Part shown: positions 17,534 to 24,798 of the stretch, piece by piece
Position numbering within the stretch: position 1 is the first letter of the stretch
Layout of the letters: each line of letters starts with the position of its first letter
Assembly (NCBI RefSeq): GCF_900104635.1
Contig: NZ_FNWC01000007.1
Location: 2,207,421-2,271,420 of the forward strand
DNA: 64,000 bases
Origin: Coprococcus phoceensis
Lineage (GTDB): Bacteria; Bacillota; Clostridia; Lachnospirales; Lachnospiraceae
Direction: 5' to 3'
Translations under genes and position numbers: made by a program
The notes under the pieces: generated by a model
What the model saw: the letters and a program-made list of their open reading frames with translations, nothing else
Database searches by the model: none
Told to the model about the DNA's origin: nothing

Positions 17534-19645
17534 ATGAAGAAAAAACAAGTCCTTGCAGTAAGTTCCGCATTGATGATTGGAACAACAACTGCACTTACAG
17601 GGCTTCCTACTCCTGTCATGGCACAGGAAAACACAGAAGTTGTGCAGGAAGCCGTTGTAGAAGAAAACAAGACAGAGCAAGTTCCTGTGGAACAGAAAAC
17701 AGAAAACGCAGAAGTACAAGAGAATATAACAGACAAGGAACAGGAAGAAACTGCTGAAAATGCAGAAACTTTAAAAGAAGAAAGTACAAAACAGGAAACA
17801 CCTGCAACACCAGAAAAAGAAGTGGTTACCGAAGATAAGACCGTTGAAGCAAGCAAAAATACAGAAGTAAAAGCTGGAAGCATTGCTATTGATGAAGCAC
17901 ATTTTCCAGACAAAGTATTTAGAGAACAAATCATTGCAGAATTTGATAAAGACGGCGATAGTGTGTTATCTGTTGATGAAATATCAAAAGCCCAATTCTT
18001 AAACTTGCATGATATGAAAACGATATCTTCATTAGAGGGTATTCAATATCTAACAAATTTGCAGTCTTTAGATGTTTCTACGACTTCTGTTTCAGACTTA
18101 AGTCCGGTTAAAAACTCATCTTTAAAAAGATTAGATTGTCGTTCTTCAAAAGTAAGAAGCGTTGATTTAACACGTTATCCGAATTTGGAAGCTTTCGTTT
18201 GCGATAATACATCAATTAACAGTCTTGATGTATCTAAGAATGAAAAATTGAATACGTTATTTGCAGATAGTACCTCTATTTCCAATTTAGATGTAACAAA
18301 CAATCCTAACTTAGAACAACTATCTTGTAGCAATACAGGATTAATGGAACTTGATGTCACACATAATCCGCAATTAGTCACTTTAGATATAGGAGATACA
18401 AAAGTAAAAACACTTGATATAAGTAAGAACCCTAATTTGAAACAACTATCATGTTATATGACAAATATAGCTGAATTAGATGTAACAAAAAACACAAAAC
18501 TGACACGCCTTTTTTGTCATGATACAACTATTAAAAAATTAGATTTAAGCAATAATTTAGAACTTGAAATGCTACGTTGCGGTGAAATTTTTGAACAAGG
18601 GATAAGAGGTCTTGATATAAGTAAAAACACAAAAATTAAAAAATTAATTTGCGATGATTTATACTGGTTAAATGTCGGAGAGAATAAAGTTCTTGAAAAT
18701 AATCATGCTTTTGTAGGCAACGGTTATATTGATATTAAAGGGAATAAAATCGACTTAAAAAAAGATGTTGAACAAGGAATAGATATTTCAAAAGTAAAAG
18801 TTACTGCAAATGGAACTTTAGATAAAGATACAGGAATTATAACGGTAGATGATGTAAAAAAACCAGTTACTTATGAGTATGATTGCGGTACTTATAAAGA
18901 CGGAAACGTCGTTTTAAAAGTGGAATTATCGTTAAACTCACAAGGAGAAGACAATACAGCACCAACTATTTCAGCAAATGATGTTACATTGAATGTAGGC
19001 GATACTTTCGACCCATTGGCAAATGTAACAGCAACAGATAAAGAGGACGGAACTATCACTTTGACAAAAGATAATATTGTTGCAAATGATGTAGATACTT
19101 CTAAGGCTGGTACTTACCATGTGACTTATAAAGTAACAGATAAAAACGGAGCTTCTGCTAAAAAAACGATTACTGTAACTGTGAAACAAAATACAGGCGA
19201 CCTTAACTCTGCTCCAATCATTTCAGCAAATGATGTTACATTGAATGTAGGCGATACGTTCGACCCATTGGCAAATGTGACGGCAACAGATAAAGAGGAC
19301 GGAACGATTATTTTAACAAAAGATAACATTATTGCAAATGATGTAGATACTTCTAAGGCTGGCACTTATCATGTAACTTTCCGTGTAGTAGATAAAAATG
19401 GTGCAATTACTGAAAAAACAATTACAGTTACCGTAAAAGAAAAAGCAACAAATAAACCTGTAAGTCCACAACAGCCACAGAAACCGAGCAAGCCAACTAC
19501 TCCAACAAAGCCTAGCGGACAAAAGAACCCTGTAAAAACAGGTGATATGACAAACGTAGGATTGTTTACTTCTATGTTTGCTGGTTCAACCGGTGTATTA
19601 GCTGTTTTATTCGGTAAAAAACGTAAAAGAAATAAGAACAATTAA
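17534..19645 (+). CDS. Sortase-anchored leucine-rich-repeat surface protein with Ig-like repeats
   Basis: This 703-residue protein has a signal peptide (about 1-32), a Glu/Lys/Thr-rich low-complexity stretch (35-115), a FPDKVFREQII ... DKDGDSVLSVDEI segment as found before LRR arrays, about ten leucine-rich repeats with LDVSKNPNLKQLSC-like units (about 140-400), two nearly identical DUF5011/HYR Ig-like repeats (NDVTLNVGDTFDPLANVTA; about 480-550 and 560-630), a Pro/Lys linker and a sorting signal NPVKTGD, hydrophobic helix and KKRKRNKNN tail. It is the only obvious cargo of the Tn916-type element. Adhesion is a reasonable inference. AAGGAG precedes the start. Confidence 0.85.
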   Translation: MKKKQVLAVSSALMIGTTTALTGLPTPVMAQENTEVVQEAVVEENKTEQVPVEQKTENAEVQENITDKEQEETAENAETLKEESTKQETPATPEKEVVTEDKTVEASKNTEVKAGSIAIDEAHFPDKVFREQIIAEFDKDGDSVLSVDEISKAQFLNLHDMKTISSLEGIQYLTNLQSLDVSTTSVSDLSPVKNSSLKRLDCRSSKVRSVDLTRYPNLEAFVCDNTSINSLDVSKNEKLNTLFADSTSISNLDVTNNPNLEQLSCSNTGLMELDVTHNPQLVTLDIGDTKVKTLDISKNPNLKQLSCYMTNIAELDVTKNTKLTRLFCHDTTIKKLDLSNNLELEMLRCGEIFEQGIRGLDISKNTKIKKLICDDLYWLNVGENKVLENNHAFVGNGYIDIKGNKIDLKKDVEQGIDISKVKVTANGTLDKDTGIITVDDVKKPVTYEYDCGTYKDGNVVLKVELSLNSQGEDNTAPTISANDVTLNVGDTFDPLANVTATDKEDGTITLTKDNIVANDVDTSKAGTYHVTYKVTDKNGASAKKTITVTVKQNTGDLNSAPIISANDVTLNVGDTFDPLANVTATDKEDGTIILTKDNIIANDVDTSKAGTYHVTFRVVDKNGAITEKTITVTVKEKATNKPVSPQQPQKPSKPTTPTKPSGQKNPVKTGDMTNVGLFTSMFAGSTGVLAVLFGKKRKRNKNN

Positions 19646-19689
19646 CAAAATGTATAATAACAATCAATAGCGACTAATGATTTTCATGT

Positions 19690-19722
19690 AAAAGGACACC
19701 AAACTATACGGTGTCCTTTTCA
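19690..19722 (+). terminator. Terminator after LRR surface-protein gene
   Basis: AAAAGGACACC (19690-19700) and GGTGTCCTTTT (19710-19720), perfect 11-bp stem ending in a T run. Confidence 0.8.
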
Positions 19723-19754
19723 AATTCTTACGTCATATCAAGGCTCATTCAATC

Positions 19755-19773
19755 GTGGTAAATTCGTGGTAAA
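19755..19773 (+). repeat. Candidate integrase arm-binding repeats, distal end
   Basis: GTGGTAAA at 19755-19762 and 19766-19773, 11 bases apart, matching the octamers at the int end. Confidence 0.45.
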
Positions 19774-19828
19774 ATGAGTGCTTTCCTATATTTCAAAATG
19801 CTTGAAAGTATAGTGTTTATGCGGATAA

Positions 19829-20263
19829 TCAAAAATCAGATATAAAATTTTTAGATAAATAATTATTAAAAAACGCTATATTTTGCTTTCTTTTCTTCGC
19901 ATCCTTTTCACCTTGTGAAGGAGTATATGACTGTTTATCCAAATAAAAAGTTCCACTATTCAGTTTTATTGAACAGGCATTAGATAATGCACTTTTAAAG
20001 CGTACCTCTGTCCTATTACAATAAAAATTCAATATTCTTCTAAGCTCCACATCGAACTTATACAAAGCAAATAATGCATCCTCTTTTGATTTGGCACCTG
20101 TCACACCAACTCTTGACAGCAAAAACTTTCCATATCTACTCGCACGAAAATAACCTACATACTCAAGAAACTCTCTCATTTTCTTACGCTGTCTAAACGA
20201 AACATATTTTTTCATTTGCATTACTTGTTCTTCAAGTGTTATTGGCGGTTCTATATTTGCCAT
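19829..20263 (-). pseudogene. Abi_2-family abortive-infection protein, 3'-truncated
   Basis: The 144 codons encode MANIEPPITLEEQVMQMKKY, then EYVGYFRASRYGKFLL and FALYKFDVELRRILNFYCNR, which resemble the N-terminal half of AbiD/AbiF (Abi_2) proteins, usually about 300 residues. The frame ends at 19829 just where the Tn916-type element's end sequences begin, so the C-terminal half appears lost. The ATG at 20263 is preceded by AGAGGTGATTTG. Directly upstream is a compact structured RNA with its own terminator, as described for AbiF-type genes. Family assignment is by eye; a short intact toxin is the alternative. Confidence 0.55.
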
Positions 20264-20282
20264 CAAATCACCTCTTTTCGGT

Positions 20283-20408
20283 AAAAAAAAAGAATGGATA
20301 TACCATTCTTAATCCCGCTAATAGGATATTTGGATTAGGGCATTACCCTTGCCTCCCTACGGCCTACTTAAACTTTAGCATCTCCTCTACAAAAAGTCAA
20401 TTCTTTTT
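20283..20408 (-). ncRNA. AbiF-like structured small RNA upstream of Abi_2 gene
   Basis: On the minus strand, a segment of about 120 bases carries nested stems: TAATCC ... GGATTA, a GGG(UAAU)GCCC-type hairpin and a GGCC/GGAGGC-rich portion. It ends in a perfect intrinsic terminator (AAGAATGG, 5-base loop, CCATTCTT, then eight U; 20283-20310) right before the Abi_2 ribosome site. A TTGACA (20433-20438) and extended -10 TGTTAAAAT (about 20412-20420) lie upstream. Noncoding RNAs of this kind are known ahead of AbiF genes; membership needs a covariance-model search. Confidence 0.5.
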
Positions 20409-20411
20409 ACA

Positions 20412-20438
20412 ATTTTAACACATAAGTGTTACTGTCAA
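20412..20438 (-). promoter_or_regulatory. Promoter of the AbiF-like RNA
   Basis: Minus-strand TTGACA at 20438-20433 and TAAAAT at 20417-20412 with a TGn extension. The 15-base spacer is shorter than ideal. Confidence 0.4.
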
Positions 20439-20439
20439 G

Positions 20440-20669
20440 TAATCGTTGGCACTTTTTTTCATACAGATTCTCTTTACACTGTCAGCATGAATGACAACAT
20501 TTGCGACACACTACGTTTTATACGCGGTTCGTACATCTCTTATCCACCATTCGCGAAATCTCACCTTCAGATCAAACACTTCGCTTGGTGGCAGAAATTA
20601 GCACCAACCGCCTTACGAAAGCCTCGCAATTGTCACTTTATTCTTATCATTCTCTCTGACAGTTGTTTA
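20440..20669. other. Probable 3' end of ISLre2 remnant, no gene
   Basis: Between the AbiF-like RNA promoter and the transposase fragment there is no convincing coding sequence; this is probably non-coding end sequence of the remnant. Confidence 0.35.
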
Positions 20670-21160
20670 CTAAAATCCTGACATTGCAAACAGTTTCTTG
20701 CGTTCACCTATTATTTTACCCTCCAATCCTACCATGTGACCTATGGTAGGGTATTCGTATCCTTTTCCTACTTTTTTAGCCACTTCCTCTGCCATCAGAA
20801 TTTCTTCCACGGTCTCTTCCTTGAATATGGCATGCTTTGACTTTTCTGTTACTTCGTATAACTTTCCACCGCATTTCTTTGCAAGAATCTTTGCCAGATG
20901 ATTTTCCCGTTTACTCCAGCAGGTATGACTGTGCTTCATTCGTTTTGCAATCACGCTCCAGATGTGGTTTTCCATAGTTCCCATGTTTCTGTATTCCAAT
21001 CCATCCGGATGTTCCGGTAAGTTTAATCCTTGTGACTGATACGCTATCAGACCTTCTCTATTATTGATATAATACTTTAACAATTCTTCTACGTCTTTGA
21101 TCTCCGTTTCGTCTGACAGACTGTCTCTATATATCTTCAAATATTTAAACACCTCATCCC
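20670..21160 (-). pseudogene. ISLre2-family (UPF0236) transposase, C-terminal fragment
   Basis: About 160 codons encode GDEVFKYLKIYRDSLSDETE followed by GTMENHIWSVIAKRMKHSHT and CWSKRENHLAKILAKKCGGK, which are typical of the C-terminal third of ISLre2-family transposases (full length about 450-500 residues). There is no native start; the frame runs back into a CRISPR-repeat-like sequence at 21161-21175. The element was therefore cut within, or recombined with, the distal end of the CRISPR array. Confidence 0.75.
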
Positions 21161-21577
21161 CGTGAAGGGAGCGACATCCGTTTTGGTTTACAAGTGGAGC
21201 GACACCTACATTTCAATCCACGCTCCCCGTCAAGGGAGCGACAGGTTTTGGCGGCATCAGGAGCTCTGACTACAAAGATTTCAATCCACGCTCCCCGTGA
21301 AGGGAGCGACAATTGTGTCCTTTGTAAGTGCTGTCGTGTTCTTGATTTCAATCCACGCTCCCCGTGAAGGGAGCGACACAGTTGCTCTTGATGTAACTGT
21401 GCTAGGTGACATTTCAATCCACGCTCCCCGTGAAGGGAGCGACGGGTATCAATTCTTCAATCCCTGTATTCACATAAATTTCAATCCACGCTCCCCGTGA
21501 AGGGAGCGACACATTACAGATAACATGATTGTGCGAATGAATCTATTTCAATCCACGCTCCCCGTGAAGGGAGCGAC
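21143..21577 (-). CRISPR. Orphan type I-C-like CRISPR array, six good repeats plus one degenerate end repeat
   Basis: 33-base repeats begin at 21210, 21278, 21345, 21411, 21478 and 21545; a degenerate copy covers 21143-21175, retaining only its last ~19 bases (TCCCCGTGAAGGGAGCGAC). Plus-strand repeats start ATTTCAATCCACGCTCC and end GGGAGCGAC; on the minus strand this reads GTCGCTCCC ... GTGGATTGAAAT, the type I-C form. Spacers are 33-35 bases. The repeat at 21210 differs by one base (GTCAAGG for GTGAAGG). No cas gene is in the window. Confidence 0.93.
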
Positions 21578-21750
21578 AGCAATGTTGACTAATTTTTCTG
21601 TTACAATCGTTCAACTTTCTGCTAATTCTACTAATTTTTCTCTATAATTACAAGTCTATCACACTATCAATTTCATATTCAACCTAAATATGAACTATTT
21701 TTTGGTGCGAATCCCATAGAAAATCTATGTTTACTAGACATTCGCACTTA
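21578..21750 (-). promoter_or_regulatory. Probable CRISPR leader with inverted repeat
   Basis: The AT-rich segment on the ATTGAAAT-opposite (5') side of the array ends in an inverted repeat GTGCGAAT ... ATTCGCAC (21705-21747) enclosing CATAG/CTATG. A TGCGAA-type inverted repeat is, from memory, a feature of type I-C leaders. Orientation agrees with minus-strand transcription. Confidence 0.5.
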
Positions 21751-21955
21751 ATATTCTCTCTATATTTTCGACAATTAAATTCTGTAGGATATTTAACAAG
21801 TATCCCTGAAATTAGTATTTAATTTGTTGTGTTCCCACACCCTATAGCAACAACCACCGAAACATCAAAATAGTTTTTGAGGTGTTTATCGCGACTATTT
21901 TTCCCCTCTGGTGAAAACACGAAATGCTTCGCAAAGTGCCTAAAATTAAGGATTT
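21751..21955. other. Gene-free DNA between CRISPR leader and serine-recombinase junction
   Basis: No coding sequence is seen. Before the element inserted, this was the DNA just downstream of the original rlmD stop codon (at 21956). Confidence 0.5.
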
Positions 21956-23641
21956 CTACATAGCTCTTCGTTGTAGCAACACACAAGTCTCAACGGTACT
22001 TTCGTTGTCCCAACAAAGTTCCTGTGTTTCCCTGTCTCCAAAATACACCGGAAAACGGAACTTTATGTGCTTCAGGAATCTGCCATCTGGCTGCTCCTGC
22101 TCGTAAATGTCCACCTGTTCTACAAAGCTGTTAAGAAATTCTTTCTTCTCTAGGTCGGTGAACTTATCATATAGTTTATCAAAATATAAAAGAAATTGAT
22201 AGACGTTTTCTTCTGATATTTTCTGTTGCTGAATATTCAGCAGGCGATTCTTTACTTCCTCTATACTGTTCTCCACGCCTTCAATCTCATCATACAAACG
22301 GTATAACCTTGTCTCCATATCCTGATATTTCTTCTCATAAAATTTATCCATAATATCCAGACTGTCCATCTGCTGTCCAAGTCTTGCTTTTGCTCCGGTC
22401 AGCTGCCTGTGCTGCTTTTCCAATCCTTCAATCTCTTTTTCTATTTCTTCTGTATCTATTCTTGAACCGATTTTATTCAGTATTGCTTCCTCAAACTTTG
22501 GATTCTTCACCAGCTTCCGAATAACTTCTTCTACTGCATTGTTAATCTTCTCCTCACTCCATTGTTTACGATATCCACATTTATGACCGTCTACCAGGCG
22601 ACGATGTTTGCAGGCATAATAGAAATAATCCTTATATAAAGTTCCGTCTTTCTTTTTCTTTCGATTCACGTTCCCATACATACCGCTTCCACATAGCGGG
22701 CATCTCAATATTCCAGATAAGATATGCTCATGATCGAGACTATGTGTCTTTTCATATTTCACACCTGTTTTTTCTCGTTTTTGATGAGCCAGCTCCCAGT
22801 CTGTTTCTGAAATAATCCCTTCATGGATACCATCGTGCAGCATATAATTTTCCTGCTTTACAATGCGATATTCATTTCTTGTTCCAGAAACTTTCTCGTT
22901 CTTCCTTCGCCCATAAGCCAACTTTCCACAGTATACCGGATTATCCAGAACGCCTTTTATAAAGGAAGAGGCAAATGCGTCCAATGTATTATTCTGTCGT
23001 TTTTTCTTTTTATATCCATGCTGGTTCAGCCATGCAGCAATCGCAGAGATTCCCATATTGGTATGAATAAATTTATCATAAATCAGACGAATAATCTCTG
23101 CTTCGTCCTCTGCAATCTGCAATTCTCCATTTACCAGCTCATAGCCATATGGAGCAAACCCACCGTTCCATTTTCCTTCCCTGGCTTTCTGCTTACGTCC
23201 TTCCATTGTTTGAACAAGGATATTTTCTCGTTCAATCTCTGCCACCGCAGATAAAACAGAAATCATCAGCTTTCCGCTATCTTTGGAACTGTCAATTCCA
23301 TCTTCAACACAGATCAGATTTACCCCAAAGTCCTGCATTCTTTGCAGAGAGTTTAATACATCTGCCGCATTACGACCAAATCTGGAAAGCTTGAACACCA
23401 GTACAAACTGTACCTCATCTGTTCCATTCTCAATATTATCCAACATTCTCTGAAATTCCGGTCTGCCCTCTACGCTTTTTCCAGACTTACCTTCATCGGA
23501 ATACTCATTTACGATTTCCATATTCTGAAATTCCGCATATCTCTTCAGTTTTTCTTTCTGAGCATCCAGACTGTAGCCATCCACCTGCATGGTTGTGGAT
23601 ACTCTGGTATATATATCGCATTTAATCTTTTTATTCTTCAT
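21956..23641 (-). CDS. Large serine recombinase of the rlmD element
   Basis: This 561-residue recombinase has an N-terminal resolvase domain with the nucleophile in DIYTRVSTTMQ (Ser15) and SRFGRNAADV, a Recombinase domain, a zinc ribbon (CPLCGSGMYG ... CKHRR), and a coiled coil (about 395-470). It catalyses integration and excision. The last nine residues (CVLLQRRAM) are encoded beyond the att core, by what was the 3' end of rlmD. In an excised circle the frame would instead read on through VVLLSQQKPDD and the 99-residue tail now fused to RlmD, giving about 651 residues. It is transcribed toward the junction. Confidence 0.9.
   Translation of the reverse strand: MKNKKIKCDIYTRVSTTMQVDGYSLDAQKEKLKRYAEFQNMEIVNEYSDEGKSGKSVEGRPEFQRMLDNIENGTDEVQFVLVFKLSRFGRNAADVLNSLQRMQDFGVNLICVEDGIDSSKDSGKLMISVLSAVAEIERENILVQTMEGRKQKAREGKWNGGFAPYGYELVNGELQIAEDEAEIIRLIYDKFIHTNMGISAIAAWLNQHGYKKKKRQNNTLDAFASSFIKGVLDNPVYCGKLAYGRRKNEKVSGTRNEYRIVKQENYMLHDGIHEGIISETDWELAHQKREKTGVKYEKTHSLDHEHILSGILRCPLCGSGMYGNVNRKKKKDGTLYKDYFYYACKHRRLVDGHKCGYRKQWSEEKINNAVEEVIRKLVKNPKFEEAILNKIGSRIDTEEIEKEIEGLEKQHRQLTGAKARLGQQMDSLDIMDKFYEKKYQDMETRLYRLYDEIEGVENSIEEVKNRLLNIQQQKISEENVYQFLLYFDKLYDKFTDLEKKEFLNSFVEQVDIYEQEQPDGRFLKHIKFRFPVYFGDRETQELCWDNESTVETCVLLQRRAM
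21987..22018. other. Left attachment junction (attL-type) of the serine-recombinase element
   Basis: The core GTCTC (21987-21991) is followed on the element side by AACGGTACTTTC and GTTGTCCCAACAAAG (22004-22018). The chromosomal side reads on the minus strand as codons T C V L L Q R R A M stop, a plausible natural RlmD C-terminus. The core recurs at 43572-43576 inside rlmD. Confidence 0.75.
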
Positions 23642-23731
23642 AATCTTCCTCGCAGTATAACTCTGTTTTGTTGTCCCAACTTAATTTTAGTACTTGTTCC
23701 AACTATTTTCAATACTTCTTTTTATTTTTTA

Positions 23732-23760
23732 TTGACATATTTTCGTTACAACCATATAAT
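23732..23760 (+). promoter_or_regulatory. Perfect-consensus promoter of type III toxin-antitoxin operon
   Basis: TTGACA at 23732-23737, exactly 17 bases, then TATAAT at 23755-23760. Full consensus at both boxes fits the high antitoxin-RNA expression such systems need. Confidence 0.8.
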
Positions 23761-23785
23761 AATGATAGAGACAGGATTTCTGTCA

Positions 23786-23916
23786 TCGAAAATATTGTTC
23801 GCCCACCGTTGGCGGCTTATAAGTGATCGGCTCGAAAATATTGTTCGCTCACCGGAAGCGTCTAATAAATGTCCGGCTCGAAAATTTCGGCCCTGCCGCA
23901 TGGCAGGGCTTATTTT
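23786..23916 (+). ncRNA. Type III antitoxin RNA (CptI/ToxI-like) tandem repeats and terminator
   Basis: Two 46-base repeats start at 23786 and 23832, both with TCGAAAATATTGTTCGC and ending CGGC; a third begins at 23878 (TCGAAAATTTCGG). Then comes a terminator GCCCTGCC-gcat-GGCAGGGC (23890-23909) plus TTATTTT. In type III systems such repeats are cut by the toxin into pseudoknot RNAs that inhibit it, and the terminator limits toxin expression. The period and placement match. Confidence 0.8.
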
Positions 23917-23929
23917 ATAGGTGATGAAC

Positions 23930-24418
23930 ATGATATACCAAGAAGGATACGTTTACCATATTAAAGATGAATACTTTGAAAAAGTACAGGATTCCAACTT
24001 AATGCAGAACAAAGAGGGCGGTACATATCGTCCTACTTTTTACTGTCTGCGTGACAGTAAAACTTCTCTGTTATGGATGGTTCCGCTCAGTTCGCGTGTA
24101 AAAAAATTTAAAGCAATACACGATAAACAGGTGGCTAAATACGGAAAGTGCCTAACGATTGTTTTAGGCGAATTTGATGGAAAAGAAGCTGCTTTTCTTC
24201 TCCAGAATATGTTTCCAATCAGAGATTACTATCTTGACCACATACATACTCGAAATAATAATCCGGTTCCTGTTAAGCATTCCCTTCACAAAGAAGTAAC
24301 AACACGTATGAAGAAAATTCGTCAGCTTCATTCCAAAGGCAAAAAAGTTGTATTTCCAGATATTGACCGACTTGAGCAGATTATGCTTGCAGAAGTAAAA
24401 GATAACGCAGCCGAGTAA
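23930..24418 (+). CDS. cptN: Type III toxin endoribonuclease, ToxN/AbiQ/CptN family
   Basis: The 162-residue protein begins MIYQEGYVYHIKDEYFEKVQ and continues with GGTYRPTFYCLRDSKTSLLW and MVPLSSRVKKFKAIHDKQ, the tyrosine/serine-rich core of ToxN-like endoRNases. The family cleaves mRNA and its own repeat RNA; release causes growth arrest, stabilising mobile DNA or blocking phages. I chose ATG 23930 (AGGTGATG upstream); GTG 23921 and ATG 23924 are in frame alternatives. Assignment as CptN rather than ToxN rests on the 46-base repeat and gut-Clostridia setting, so the symbol is tentative. Confidence 0.75.
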   Translation: MIYQEGYVYHIKDEYFEKVQDSNLMQNKEGGTYRPTFYCLRDSKTSLLWMVPLSSRVKKFKAIHDKQVAKYGKCLTIVLGEFDGKEAAFLLQNMFPIRDYYLDHIHTRNNNPVPVKHSLHKEVTTRMKKIRQLHSKGKKVVFPDIDRLEQIMLAEVKDNAAE

Positions 24419-24430
24419 TTTCACAAAAAA

Positions 24431-24480
24431 GCGACAGTCTGATTTACATTTTGTATTTCAGGAAACTGCCGCTTCTTTTT
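24431..24480. terminator. Terminator between toxin gene and small minus-strand ORF
   Basis: GCGACAGT ... ACTGCCGC with flanking A and T runs; one mismatch in the stem. It can act in both directions. Confidence 0.5.
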
Positions 24481-24592
24481 CTTCTTTATTCTGTTTTTCT
24501 TCCTCCAACTCCCGGAGGACTTCATCGCCGTACTTATCAATCATCCGTACCAGAAAATCAATGCACCGCTCAAATTCAATATTCTGTTGCAT
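24458..24592 (-). CDS. Small hypothetical protein, 44 residues
   Basis: MQQNIEFERCIDFLVRMIDK leads a charged helix ending KEEKEAAVS. A strong AGGAGG lies seven bases before the ATG. It is convergent with the toxin gene, and its stop lies in the shared terminator. I do not recognise it; size and composition suit a small accessory protein of mobile elements. Confidence 0.5.
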   Translation of the reverse strand: MQQNIEFERCIDFLVRMIDKYGDEVLRELEEEKQNKEEKEAAVS

Positions 24593-24798
24593 AAGCTCCT
24601 CCTGTCATTGTTTTGATCTGAGCTTATTTTACAGAACATACCCTCAAACAGCATTGAATCGAAATTGACTCCAAATTGAGAAAAACACTAATAAAACATA
24701 TTTCATTTTCTTGAATCGAATGTATGTTCATGGTATGATATCTTTATTCAAGAAAACTTATTCACCAGTTATATTTTACGGAAAAGAGGAAATGCCTA

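Larger units (their letters stand above)
11975..19840. mobile_element. Tn916-type integrative mobilizable element carrying an LRR surface protein
   Basis: Integrase, excisionase, MobT-type relaxase, oriT-like region, regulator and a surface-protein cargo lie together, with GTGGTAAA repeats near both ends (12019-12090 and 19755-19773). None of the Tn916 conjugation genes (orf13-orf17, orf21 types) are present, so it would need a helper. End points are approximate: the left is placed near the int-side repeats, the right where the Abi_2 gene loses its 3' part. Confidence 0.7.

Noticed and set aside
21154..21417. Minus-strand frame across the CRISPR array (87 codons with repeated GERGLK-like peptides)
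   Set aside because: It is made of the repeats themselves; no ribosome site or independent coding signal.
20440..24000. cas genes near the CRISPR array
   Set aside because: The only substantial frames nearby are a transposase fragment, a serine recombinase and a ToxN-like toxin; none resembles a Cas protein.
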